Position numbers and translations under genes: made by a program. Positions 1 to 8,411 of a DNA stretch of 64,000 nt are shown in pieces (within the stretch, counting starts at the first letter, position 1; every line of letters begins with the position of its first letter). The notes beneath the pieces were generated by a model. That model saw nothing but the letters and a program-made list of their open reading frames with translations. It was not told the DNA's origin and made no database searches. Location of the stretch: the NCBI GenBank assembly GCA_047608075.1, contig JBLKRX010000026.1:7844-71843 (forward strand), given 5' to 3'. Source of the stretch: Ferdinandcohnia humi_A (GTDB lineage Bacteria; Bacillota; Bacilli; Bacillales; Bacillaceae_L).

Positions 1-2
1 TG

Positions 3-866
3 GTAATCGATTCAATTCAAACCATTTATCACCCTGAAATTGCTTCGGCACCTGGAAGTGTATCACAGGTACGCGAATGTACAGCTGAATTGATGAGAAT
101 TGCGAAAACAAACGGGATTGCTATTTTTATTGTGGGACATGTAACGAAGGAAGGAAATATTGCAGGCCCGCGACTCTTGGAGCATATGGTGGATACTGTT
201 CTTTACTTTGAAGGGGAGCGTCACCATACGTACCGTATTTTACGTGCGGTTAAAAATCGGTTTGGTTCGACAAATGAAATGGGAATTTTTGAAATGAAAG
301 AGACAGGCCTTGAGGAAGTAAAAAATCCTTCAGAAATTTTTCTAGAGGAACGTTCTACAGGTGCAGCTGGATCCATTGTCGTTGCTTCAATGGAAGGTAC
401 TCGACCTGTCCTCGTTGAAGTCCAAGCATTAATATCTCCAACAAGCTTTGGAAACCCTCGCCGAATGGCTACAGGTATAGACCATAACAGAGTTTCTTTA
501 CTAATGGCTGTTTTAGAAAAACGTGCGGGACTACTGCTTCAAAATCAGGATGCTTATTTAAAGGTAGCAGGTGGAGTGAAACTTGATGAGCCTGCTATTG
601 ATTTAGCTGTTGCACTAAGTATTGCTTCAAGCTTTAGGGACCAACCATCAAATCCAACTGACGTCATTATTGGGGAGGTTGGTTTAACAGGTGAGGTGCG
701 ACGTGTATCTAGAATCGAGCAGAGGGTACAAGAAGCAGCCAAACTAGGTTTTAAACGAGTCATTCTACCAGAACGTAATCTAGGGGGCTGGACTGCTCCT
801 AGAGGTGTGGAAGTTATTGGTGTTAGTGATATAAGACAAGCAATCCAACATACACTAGGAAGATAA
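3..866 (+). CDS. radA: DNA repair protein RadA/Sms, 3' part of gene
   Basis: This is the C-terminal part (287 codons plus stop) of RadA, a RecA-like ATPase that acts as a branch-migration helicase in recombinational repair. The frame is open from the left edge, so the start lies outside the window. The first residues, VIDSIQT, are the Walker B strand. The RadA signature KNRFG is encoded at 252-266. The last ~180 residues form the Lon-protease-like domain (EVQALISPTSFGNPRR, later GGVKLDEPAIDLAVALSI). In B. subtilis it lies downstream of clpC and directly before disA; here yacL follows instead. Identification is secure. Confidence 0.96.
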   Translation, partial: VIDSIQTIYHPEIASAPGSVSQVRECTAELMRIAKTNGIAIFIVGHVTKEGNIAGPRLLEHMVDTVLYFEGERHHTYRILRAVKNRFGSTNEMGIFEMKETGLEEVKNPSEIFLEERSTGAAGSIVVASMEGTRPVLVEVQALISPTSFGNPRRMATGIDHNRVSLLMAVLEKRAGLLLQNQDAYLKVAGGVKLDEPAIDLAVALSIASSFRDQPSNPTDVIIGEVGLTGEVRRVSRIEQRVQEAAKLGFKRVILPERNLGGWTAPRGVEVIGVSDIRQAIQHTLGR

Positions 867-1122
867 TATAAAAATTTTAAAATGATGAAACTTATCATCC
901 GTTTTTATCGTACTATTATATGATAACTTCTTATCATTAGGCGTTATCGAGTCTACGGTAAAGAAAATAACTAAAAAGGGTAATAATATTATAAGCTAGT
1001 AAAAATAATATAGTAGTATCGTTTTACACATCTATGTCATTCTGTTTACATTTTAAAAAATCTATTTATTGTACGTTTCAATTATTATAAAGTGATTATA
1101 ATGGGTAAGAGGAGGTGAAGGA
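867..1122. other. radA-yacL intergenic region without disA
   Basis: This 256-bp gap contains no credible ORF. It holds a weak hairpin followed by a short T-run just after radA (about 880-909) and a perfect 7-bp stem with a CTTC loop (ATGATAA/TTATCAT, about 921-938). A TATAAT box at 1097-1102 could be the -10 of a yacL promoter, but no good -35 accompanies it. In B. subtilis the diadenylate cyclase gene disA occupies this position. Confidence 0.6.
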
Positions 1123-2214
1123 ATGTTAAAACGTATTGTACAGCTATTTTTTCTAATTGTTGGAGGTATGCTTGGAATTATATATCTACCAGATTTACTA
1201 GGGCTGTTAAATATCGACAATATTCCATATTTAAATAATTCATATACGCTTGCAGTTTTAGGTGCTATTATATTATTTATTGCTACTTTTTGGTTAGTAG
1301 ATTATATCGTAGGTCTAATTAAGTGGTTAGAGGAATCATTAATAAAGGCTCCAGTTACAGATGTTTTATTCGGTAGCTTAGGTTTAATTTCGGGATTAAT
1401 TGTTGCGTTTTTAATAGTAATTCCTTTAGATCGCATTAATTTCTTAGTTGTAAATACGGTTCTTCCAATCTTCATTACCGTACTCTTAGGATATTTAGGG
1501 TTTCAGGTTGGGTTTAAAAAGAGGGATGAGCTTGTAAACTTATTCTCGATTAACCGAACAAGCAAGAAAAAAGGCACGGAAGAAGAAGAAGTCAACCAGC
1601 AAGCCAAAAAATTAAAAATTTTAGATACAAGTGTTATTATTGACGGGCGTATCGCGGATATTTGCCAAACGGGGTTCCTTGAGGGGACAATCGTTATTCC
1701 ACGATTTGTACTGGAGGAATTACAGCATATTGCGGATTCATCAGATGTACTGAAGCGTAACCGAGGTAGAAGAGGACTTGATATCTTAAATAGGATCCAA
1801 AAGGAGCTCTCAATTAAAGTTGATATATATGAGGGTGACTTCGAAGACATCCAAGAAGTGGATAGTAAGCTCGTAAAGCTTGCGAAATTAACGATGGGTG
1901 TTGTCGTAACAAATGATTTTAATCTGAATAAGGTTTGTGAATTACAAAATGTGGCAGTATTGAATATAAATGACTTAGCAAATGCAGTTAAGCCAGTTGT
2001 TCTTCCTGGAGAAGAGCTAAGTGTTCAAGTAATTAAGGACGGTAAAGAGCATAATCAAGGTGTGGCTTATCTTGATGACGGTACGATGATTGTAGTTGAA
2101 GAAGGCCGTGATTACATCGGTAAAAGAATTGATGTACTTGTAACGAGTGTCTTACAAACATCTGCTGGTCGTATGATTTTCGCAAAGCCAAAGTTACTTG
2201 AAAAGGCGTTATAA
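1123..2214 (+). CDS. yacL: PIN/TRAM domain membrane protein YacL
   Basis: This 363-residue protein matches the YacL family. Four hydrophobic segments fill the first ~135 residues. A PIN nuclease-like domain follows, opening with KILDTSVIIDGRIADI with its acidic residue near position 170, and ending with the TNDFNLNKV motif. The last ~60 residues look like a TRAM RNA-binding domain. The start has a strong ribosome site (AAGAGGAGGTGAAGG). The architecture suggests a membrane-tethered RNA-binding or RNA-cleaving protein, but I know of no proven substrate. It is separated from ispD by only about 33 bp, which suggests cotranscription. Confidence 0.9.
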   Translation: MLKRIVQLFFLIVGGMLGIIYLPDLLGLLNIDNIPYLNNSYTLAVLGAIILFIATFWLVDYIVGLIKWLEESLIKAPVTDVLFGSLGLISGLIVAFLIVIPLDRINFLVVNTVLPIFITVLLGYLGFQVGFKKRDELVNLFSINRTSKKKGTEEEEVNQQAKKLKILDTSVIIDGRIADICQTGFLEGTIVIPRFVLEELQHIADSSDVLKRNRGRRGLDILNRIQKELSIKVDIYEGDFEDIQEVDSKLVKLAKLTMGVVVTNDFNLNKVCELQNVAVLNINDLANAVKPVVLPGEELSVQVIKDGKEHNQGVAYLDDGTMIVVEEGRDYIGKRIDVLVTSVLQTSAGRMIFAKPKLLEKAL

Positions 2215-2247
2215 GAAGTGATATTTTGTTTGATAGGAGCGCTACCG

Positions 2248-2934
2248 ATGAATTACCAAGTTGTTATTCCTGCAGCAGGTCAAGGGAAACGAATGAATGC
2301 AGGGAAAAATAAACAATTCATCAAATTGCAATCAATACCAGTCATTATCCATACATTGAGGGTGTTTGAGAAGGATCCGCATTGCAGTGGAATTATATTG
2401 GTTATCAATAAAGATGAACAAGAAGAATTTGAAAAATTACTTGCTACTTACAATATTCAAAAGGTGACTTCACTAGTCCATGGTGGAAGCGAGAGACAGC
2501 ATAGTGTTTATAATGGATTACAAAACGTTAGAAACTCAGAAATTGTTCTAGTTCACGATGGAGCAAGACCATTTGTTAAGGTAGAATTCATTCATAAACT
2601 GGTAAAGGCTGCAGTGGAAAACGGCGCAGCCATTTTAGCAGTACCAGTTAAGGATACAATCAAACGTGCGTCCATTGACTTACATGTCAATGAAACGGTT
2701 GAACGTTCTGGCTTGTGGGCTGTCCAAACCCCACAAGCTTTTCATGTTTCCGTACTTACGGCAGCTCATGAGCAAGCGAGAAGAGAACAATATCTGGGAA
2801 CAGATGAAGCGAGTCTTGTTGAAAGATTACCAAGACAAGTGACGATTGTTGAAGGCGATTATTTAAATATAAAGCTAACAACACAGGATGATTTACTTTT
2901 TGCGGAAGCAATTTTGAAGAATTGGAAAAGCTAA
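2248..2934 (+). CDS. ispD: 2-C-methyl-D-erythritol 4-phosphate cytidylyltransferase
   Basis: IspD transfers CMP from CTP to MEP in the non-mevalonate isoprenoid pathway. The N-terminal nucleotide-binding motif VIPAAGQGKRM and the downstream KQFI are intact, as are VHDGARPF and the KDTIK segment. I place the start at the ATG of MNYQVV, giving 228 residues, because an AGGAG site lies seven bases upstream. Earlier in-frame GTG/TTG codons at 2218-2230 lack such a site. ispF follows at once, so two pathway steps are paired. Confidence 0.96.
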   Translation: MNYQVVIPAAGQGKRMNAGKNKQFIKLQSIPVIIHTLRVFEKDPHCSGIILVINKDEQEEFEKLLATYNIQKVTSLVHGGSERQHSVYNGLQNVRNSEIVLVHDGARPFVKVEFIHKLVKAAVENGAAILAVPVKDTIKRASIDLHVNETVERSGLWAVQTPQAFHVSVLTAAHEQARREQYLGTDEASLVERLPRQVTIVEGDYLNIKLTTQDDLLFAEAILKNWKS

Positions 2935-2970
2935 TTCATTAACATAACGAATGAATAAAGGGGGATAACA

Positions 2971-3456
2971 ATGTTTCGTATAGGACAAGGGTTTGACGTT
3001 CATCAATTAGTAGAAGGTCGAAAGCTAATTATTGGTGGAATTGAAATACCATATGAAAAGGGTCTTTTAGGCCATTCGGATGCAGATGTATTGCTTCACA
3101 CGGTTTCAGACGCATGCCTAGGTGCAATTGGTGAGGGAGATATAGGAAAACATTTTCCGGATACTGACGCTACATATAAGGATGCTGATTCAGCAGTGTT
3201 AATGAGTCATGTGTGGAATATAGTGAAGGAAAGAGGCTACCAATTAGGTAATCTTGATTGTACGATAATTGCACAAAAGCCTAAAATGGCACCTTATATT
3301 GAACAGATTCGAACAAAAATAGCGGAATTGCTTGAAGCTCACCCTTCTCAGGTAAATGTCAAAGCAACAACTACAGAAAAATTAGGTTTTACGGGACGTG
3401 AAGAAGGAATTGCTGCACAAGCTGTTGTATTGCTAGAGAAAATAGAAGCAAACTAA
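2971..3456 (+). CDS. ispF: 2-C-methyl-D-erythritol 2,4-cyclodiphosphate synthase
   Basis: IspF cyclises CDP-ME 2-phosphate with release of CMP. The 161-residue protein is full length for the family. The zinc ligands lie in GFDVHQL (Asp8, His10) and GHSDADVLLH (His42 region). The C-terminal TTTEKLGFTGREEGIAAQA segment binds the CDP moiety. It follows ispD by 36 bp with a GGGGG ribosome site, so the two are probably translated from one mRNA. Confidence 0.97.
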   Translation: MFRIGQGFDVHQLVEGRKLIIGGIEIPYEKGLLGHSDADVLLHTVSDACLGAIGEGDIGKHFPDTDATYKDADSAVLMSHVWNIVKERGYQLGNLDCTIIAQKPKMAPYIEQIRTKIAELLEAHPSQVNVKATTTEKLGFTGREEGIAAQAVVLLEKIEAN

Positions 3457-3483
3457 AGAAAATATCTTTTTATGTTAAAAGTC

Positions 3484-3713
3484 CGTGTTCAAAAAAATCA
3501 ACGAATCGCAAAGCAAGAAGATCAAGGAACGACAGCCTAGAGGACCGGAGCGAGGCAACTACAATGGTATAACTTCTTCGCTGCATTGTGCTGAGGAATT
3601 AACAATTTTGAATAATCTAGTAGACGCAAGTACATATAATAGGCCTCTCTAACTTGGTCTACCTCACGCCGAGATTTGAAGCATATCATTTGGTGACTTT
3701 TTAGACATCCTCT
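3484..3713 (+). repeat. MITE-like element, copy A
   Basis: This noncoding ~230-bp element begins CGTGTTC-AAAAA and ends with TTGGTGACTTTTTAGACATC then CTCT. Its ends are imperfect inverted repeats (TGTTTAAAAAGT type). The left part, with ATCAAGGAACGACAGCC then GAGGACCGGA, and the last ~40 bp match the reverse complement of 5298-5449 closely; the middle is longer and divergent. The two copies flank gltX in opposite orientation. No transposase is encoded, so it is a short nonautonomous repeat at most. Confidence 0.75.
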
Positions 3714-3725
3714 AAAAAGATTGCT

Positions 3726-3753
3726 TTGAATGCAATCATAGTGATGATACAAT
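3726..3753 (+). promoter_or_regulatory. Probable sigma-A promoter of gltX
   Basis: TTGAAT at 3726-3731 and TACAAT at 3748-3753 are 16 bp apart. A TGA immediately before the -10 makes it an extended -10. It lies just inside the gltX side of the MITE-like element and about 40 bp before the gltX start. Confidence 0.6.
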
Positions 3754-3793
3754 AGCTTTTGTGAAATAGATGTGTAACGGAGGGTTAATACAA

Positions 3794-5251
3794 ATGTCAA
3801 ATAACATACGAGTTCGATATGCACCAAGTCCAACTGGTCATTTACATATTGGTAATGCAAGAACGGCATTGTTTAATTATTTGTTTGCTAGAAATCAGGG
3901 TGGAAAATTTATTATTCGAATCGAGGATACTGATAAAAAGCGAAATATTGAAGGTGGAGAAGAAAGCCAGCTAAAATATTTAAAATGGCTCGGTATTGAT
4001 TGGGATGAAAGTACGGATGTAGGTGGAGAGTATGGCCCTTACCGTCAATCTGAACGTAATGACATTTATAAAAACTATTATGAAGAGTTATTAGAAAAAG
4101 GCCTCGCCTATAAATGTTATTGTACGGAAGAAGAAATTGAAAAAGAGCGCGAGGAACAAATTGCTCGTGGAGAAACACCTCACTATTCAGGGAAGTGTCG
4201 TAACCTAACACAGGAGCAAAGAGAAGCACTTGAAAAAGAAGGTAGACAACCAAGCATTCGCTTCCAGATTCCTGCAGGAAAAGTGTATCAGTTTAATGAC
4301 ATGGTAAAAGGTGATATCTCCTTTGAATCTGAAGGTATGGGTGACTATGTCATCGTGAAAAAAGATGGAACACCTACTTATAACTTTGCCGTGGCAGTTG
4401 ATGATCACCTGATGGAGATTACGCATGTTCTTCGAGGAGAAGATCATATTTCCAATACTCCAAAGCAAATGATGATTTATGAGGCGTTTAATTGGGATAT
4501 TCCCACTTTCGGCCATATGACATTAATAGTGAATGAGAATCGCAAAAAATTAAGTAAGCGGGATGAGTCAATCATTCAATTTATTGAGCAGTACGAAGAA
4601 TTAGGCTATTTACCAGAAGCATTATTTAATTTTATTGCATTATTAGGATGGTCACCAGGAGGGGAAGAAGAGCTTCATTCGAGAGAAGAATTTACGAAAA
4701 TCTTTGACCCTAATCGTTTATCTAAATCACCAGCTGTATTTGATACACAAAAATTAACTTGGATGAATAACCAATATATCAAGAACCTTGATATAGAACG
4801 ATTAGTAGATTTATCTCTTCCGCATTTAATTAAAGCGGGTCTGTTGGATTCAGATATGGATGAGAAAGAAAAGCAATGGGCTCGTGACTTAATCGCTCTG
4901 CATCAAGAAAAAATGAGCTTTGGTGCAGAAATTGTAGAGCTGACTGAACTATTCTTTAAAGATGAGGTAGAGTTCGAGGAAGATGCAAAAGAAGTGTTAG
5001 CGGGTGAACAGGTTCCGGAGGTATTGAATGCATTCATACAAGAAGTAGAAGGACTGGAAGAATTCAGTGCTGAGAAAATTAAAACTGCAATAAAAGCGGT
5101 TCAAAAGGCAACTGGACAAAAAGGAAAGAACTTGTTTATGCCAATACGTGCTGCGGCAACTGGTCAACTTCATGGACCAGATTTACCACAAGCTATCAGC
5201 TTATTAGGGAAAGAAAAAATTATTTCTCGTGTAAGAGGGCTAATAAGTTAA
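3794..5251 (+). CDS. gltX: Glutamyl-tRNA synthetase
   Basis: This class I synthetase charges tRNA-Glu and, in Bacillus, also tRNA-Gln for later amidation. It has 485 residues. The HIGH-type motif is PSPTGHLHIGNA near residue 10 and the KMSKS-type loop is KLSKRD near residue 250. A Cys-containing insert (YKCYCTEEEIEKE, then GKCR) corresponds to the zinc-like region. I start at ATG 3794, downstream of GGAGGG, rather than at an upstream GTG. MITE-like elements flank the gene on both sides. Confidence 0.97.
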   Translation: MSNNIRVRYAPSPTGHLHIGNARTALFNYLFARNQGGKFIIRIEDTDKKRNIEGGEESQLKYLKWLGIDWDESTDVGGEYGPYRQSERNDIYKNYYEELLEKGLAYKCYCTEEEIEKEREEQIARGETPHYSGKCRNLTQEQREALEKEGRQPSIRFQIPAGKVYQFNDMVKGDISFESEGMGDYVIVKKDGTPTYNFAVAVDDHLMEITHVLRGEDHISNTPKQMMIYEAFNWDIPTFGHMTLIVNENRKKLSKRDESIIQFIEQYEELGYLPEALFNFIALLGWSPGGEEELHSREEFTKIFDPNRLSKSPAVFDTQKLTWMNNQYIKNLDIERLVDLSLPHLIKAGLLDSDMDEKEKQWARDLIALHQEKMSFGAEIVELTELFFKDEVEFEEDAKEVLAGEQVPEVLNAFIQEVEGLEEFSAEKIKTAIKAVQKATGQKGKNLFMPIRAAATGQLHGPDLPQAISLLGKEKIISRVRGLIS

Positions 5252-5297
5252 CATCTTGTTGAAAATGTAATATAGTATAGATAAAATTATTTTCATT

Positions 5298-5449
5298 AGA
5301 GGATGTTTAAAAAGTCACCAAATGATAAGACTTCAAATTTTGGAGTCACTTAGCCTCTCCGGTACTCATGAAATAAAGCATACGTTCCGGTCCTCGAGGC
5401 AGTCATTCCTTGATTTTCTTACTACTGACTTGTGAACTTTTTAAACACG
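5298..5449 (-). repeat. MITE-like element, copy B
   Basis: Read on the minus strand this 152-bp element starts CGTGTTTAAAAAGTTCAC and ends GTGACTTTTTAAACATC-CTCT, so its ends are inverted repeats. It aligns along both ends with copy A at 3484-3713, including the segments ATCAAGGAATGACTGCC and CGAGGACCGGAACG. The terminal ~26 bp differ from copy A by a single base. It sits between the gltX stop and the cysE T-box. Confidence 0.75.
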
Positions 5450-5469
5450 TAAATATTGCAGAAAGTGTT

Positions 5470-5798
5470 GAGAAGGAGAGTAAATAAGCCTTTACATGAA
5501 AGTGAATGTTCATACTAGACTTGAACATCACCTAAAGAGAGAACCATCACCGGCTGAAAGTGGTTTATGCTAAACGCTTATTGAAATGCACCTTTGAGTC
5601 TTTTATCGAACAGTAAAAGTGGGGTATCGAGCAAGCTCGATAATTGTTAGGCATATATGGCCAAATCCCATTTCACACATAGTAGATAAAAGCGGAGTCT
5701 CACCGTTATGAGATCGAGTTGAGATAGGTTGATTACTATCTAAACAGAGTGGAACCGCGCATAAGCGTCTCTGTGTTTTTACACAGGGGCGTTTTTTT
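5470..5798 (+). ncRNA. Cysteine T-box leader of cysES
   Basis: This is a tRNA-sensing T-box riboswitch. The conserved T-box sequence AGAGTGGAACCGCG is at 5746-5759, followed by a terminator stem (GCGTCTCTGTGT with ACACAGGGGCG, 5765-5791) and a T-run. Stem I features are visible as AGAGA near 5536 and GGCTGAAAG near 5552. The likely specifier is TGC at 5587-5589, in the context GAAATGCACC, which reads cysteine and fits cysE-cysS downstream. A hairpin ATCGAGCAAGCTCGAT lies at 5626-5641. Uncharged tRNA-Cys should favour readthrough. Confidence 0.93.
5765..5798 (+). terminator. T-box-controlled terminator
   Basis: The stem GCGTCTCTGTGT / ACACAGGGGCG, with one G-U pair, is followed by seven T residues. 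It is the terminator half of the T-box switch upstream of cysE. Confidence 0.9.
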
Positions 5799-5871
5799 AT
5801 GGAATAGTTTAAACTTTGAACCTAGTTTCTATGTCTAGCTCCATTGTTTTTCTATGAACGGAGGGTTGATC

Positions 5872-6543
5872 ATGTTTGAGAGAATGAAGGAAGATATTGA
5901 AGTGGTTTTCGAGCAGGACCCAGCTGCAAGGACTCACATAGAGGTAATGCTTACCTATTCAGGGTTACACGCTATATGGGCTCACCGGGTTGCTCATGGT
6001 CTATTTAAGAGGAAGATGTATTTCTTAGCAAGAGTTGTTTCACAAATTAGTCGATTTTTCACAGGAATCGAGATTCACCCTGGTGCCAAGATTGGGAGAA
6101 GGTTTTTTATTGACCATGGTATGGGGGTGGTGATTGGAGAAACCTGCGAAATTGGAGACAATGTAACCGTATTTCAGGGTGTTACACTAGGTGGAACAGG
6201 AAAAGAAAAAGGAAAGCGACATCCTACGATTAAGGATAATGCCCTTATTGCTACGGGTGCCAAGGTTCTCGGCTCGATTACAATTGGTGAAAATTCAAAG
6301 GTAGGAGCGGGTTCGGTTGTTTTACAAGATGTCCCACCAAACTCGACTGTTGTTGGGATACCAGGCAGAGTTGTGATACAGGATGGAATCCGTATCAAAA
6401 AAGGCAAGGACCTCAATCATAGTGATCTACCTGATCCAGTTCTGGATAAAATAAAAGAGCTTCAAAACGAAATTGAAAAGCTAAAAATGGAGATTCATAA
6501 TAGCAAGGAAGGTGTAAAGGAAAATGCCCATTCACATTTATAA
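5872..6543 (+). CDS. cysE: Serine O-acetyltransferase
   Basis: CysE makes O-acetylserine from serine and acetyl-CoA, the first step of cysteine synthesis. The 223-residue protein has the N-terminal helical domain followed by a left-handed beta-helix of hexapeptide repeats. The segment HPGAKIGRRFFIDHGMGVVIGETCEIGDN holds the catalytic His/Asp pair; GGTGKEKGKRHP lies in the active-site loop. I use ATG 5872 because GGAGGG lies just ahead; the ATG at 5854 lacks a site. Its end overlaps cysS by 20 bp, which suggests translational coupling. Regulation is by the cysteine T-box. Confidence 0.97.
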   Translation: MFERMKEDIEVVFEQDPAARTHIEVMLTYSGLHAIWAHRVAHGLFKRKMYFLARVVSQISRFFTGIEIHPGAKIGRRFFIDHGMGVVIGETCEIGDNVTVFQGVTLGGTGKEKGKRHPTIKDNALIATGAKVLGSITIGENSKVGAGSVVLQDVPPNSTVVGIPGRVVIQDGIRIKKGKDLNHSDLPDPVLDKIKELQNEIEKLKMEIHNSKEGVKENAHSHL

Positions 6544-7921
6544 TACGTTAACAAGAAAAAAAGAAGAGTTTAAACCAATTGAAGAAAATAAAGTGAAAAT
6601 GTATGTCTGCGGTCCAACTGTTTATAACTATATTCATATTGGAAATGCAAGACCTGCGATTGTGTTCGATACCGTGAGACGCTATTTTCAATTTCGTGGG
6701 TATGATGTACATTTTGTCTCAAATTTCACAGATGTCGACGACAAGCTAATAAAAGCGGCAAACGAGTTGGGTGAGGATGTACCAACCATTGCTGACCGTT
6801 TTGTCAATGCATATTTCGAGGATGTCACAGCATTAGGCTGCAAAAGGGCTGATGTACATCCAAGGGTAACTGAAAATATAGATATTATTATTGAGTTCAT
6901 CCAAGCGCTAATCGAAAATGGATACGCTTATGAAGCAGAAGGCGATGTTTATTACAAAACAAGAGAATTTAAAGAGTATGGAAAGCTATCTCATCAGTCA
7001 ATCGACGAGCTTAGACTTGGAGCAAGGATTGAGGTAGGGGATAAAAAACAGGATGCACTGGATTTCGTTTTATGGAAGGGTGCTAAGCCTGGTGAAATCT
7101 ATTGGGAAAGCCCATGGGGGCAAGGTCGTCCAGGCTGGCATATAGAGTGCTCAGCAATGGCGAGAAAGTACTTAGGTGACACAATTGATATTCATGCGGG
7201 TGGTCAAGATTTAGCATTCCCGCATCACGAAAATGAAATTGCCCAGTCTGAGGCTGTTACAGGTAAAACATTTGCAAACTATTGGATGCATAACGGATAT
7301 ATTAATATTGATAATGAAAAAATGTCCAAATCACTTGGAAACTTTGTGTTAGTACACGATATTATCAAAGACGTTGATCCTCAGGTATTACGATTTTTCA
7401 TGTTATCAGTCCATTATCGTCATCCAATTAACTATAGCTTAGATCTTTTAGATAGCACGAAGAATGGATTAGAGAGATTACGAACATCTTATGCAAACTT
7501 AAAGCATCGTGTAAAAAGCAGTACAAACCTAACGACAAATGATGCAGATTGGCTAGGGAAAATTACAGAATATCGCAATGAGTTCATTCAAGCAATGGAC
7601 GATGATTTTAATACAGCAAATGCTGTTTCTGTGTTGTTTGAGTTGTCCAAACAAGCTAACTACTATTTACAGGAAAAAAACACTTCTGAACAAGTGATTG
7701 AGGCATTTTTACATGAATTTGAAGTGTTATTTGAAGTTCTAGGATTATCTCTTGAAGAGGAACAATTACTGGATGAGGAAATAGAAGCGTTAATTGAAAA
7801 ACGAATTCAAGCTCGTAAAGACCGAAACTTTGCATTATCAGATCAAATTCGAGATGAATTAAAAGCACGTAATATTATTCTAGAAGATACTCCTCAAGGT
7901 ACTAGGTGGAAAAGAGGATAA
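6524..7921 (+). CDS. cysS: Cysteinyl-tRNA synthetase
   Basis: CysS charges tRNA-Cys. The 465-residue length is typical. The HIGH-type motif is NYIHIGNARP near residue 32, and the zinc ligands include Cys28 in MYVCGPTV plus the later GWHIECSAM and HHENEIAQ segments. The KMSKS loop is KMSKSLGNF near residue 266. It overlaps the end of cysE and is followed three bases later by mrnC, so cysE-cysS-mrnC form one transcript under T-box control. Confidence 0.98.
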   Translation: MPIHIYNTLTRKKEEFKPIEENKVKMYVCGPTVYNYIHIGNARPAIVFDTVRRYFQFRGYDVHFVSNFTDVDDKLIKAANELGEDVPTIADRFVNAYFEDVTALGCKRADVHPRVTENIDIIIEFIQALIENGYAYEAEGDVYYKTREFKEYGKLSHQSIDELRLGARIEVGDKKQDALDFVLWKGAKPGEIYWESPWGQGRPGWHIECSAMARKYLGDTIDIHAGGQDLAFPHHENEIAQSEAVTGKTFANYWMHNGYINIDNEKMSKSLGNFVLVHDIIKDVDPQVLRFFMLSVHYRHPINYSLDLLDSTKNGLERLRTSYANLKHRVKSSTNLTTNDADWLGKITEYRNEFIQAMDDDFNTANAVSVLFELSKQANYYLQEKNTSEQVIEAFLHEFEVLFEVLGLSLEEEQLLDEEIEALIEKRIQARKDRNFALSDQIRDELKARNIILEDTPQGTRWKRG

Positions 7922-7924
7922 ATA

Positions 7925-8332
7925 ATGTTTTTTTTATCAGAAAATCAAGTTGATAGCTATCAGCTAAACAGTCTAGCTCTTGCATATATGGGTGATGCCG
8001 TTTATGAAATGTATGTTCGGCATTACCTACTTACTAAGGGTAACGTTCGTCCCAATCAACTTCATAATCGTGCTAAACAGTATGTTTCAGCAAAGGCTCA
8101 GTCTGCCATTATTCATGAAATGCTTGAGCATAACTTCTTTACAGAAGAAGAGCAAAGTGTAATAAGAAGGGGAAGAAACGCAAAAAGTGGGACGGTCCCT
8201 AAAAATACAGATGTTCAAACATATCGGTATAGTACTGCCTTTGAGGCACTAATTGGGTATCATTACCTTCAAGCTAATTCGGAAAGAATTGAATCTATCA
8301 TTGAGGAAGCCTTTCGAATCATAGAAGCATAA
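7925..8332 (+). CDS. mrnC: Mini-ribonuclease 3
   Basis: MrnC is an RNase III-like enzyme without a double-strand RNA-binding domain; in B. subtilis it matures 23S rRNA. The 135-residue protein has the catalytic motif ALAYMGDAVYEMYVR near residue 20 and the second acidic cluster FEALIGYHYL near residue 108. It starts three bases after cysS and uses the AGAGGATAAATAATG context. Confidence 0.95.
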   Translation: MFFLSENQVDSYQLNSLALAYMGDAVYEMYVRHYLLTKGNVRPNQLHNRAKQYVSAKAQSAIIHEMLEHNFFTEEEQSVIRRGRNAKSGTVPKNTDVQTYRYSTAFEALIGYHYLQANSERIESIIEEAFRIIEA

Positions 8333-8411
8333 AAAATATGTAAAGGTCCATTTTAGGGAAGTGTCAAAAGAAAATGCTTATTTTTCTAATCTAAGAAAGG
8401 AGGAGTAATAA

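Noticed and set aside
3537..3869. 110-codon ORF on the minus strand overlapping gltX
   Set aside because: It covers the MITE-like element and the gltX start, and its translation shows no protein-like pattern.
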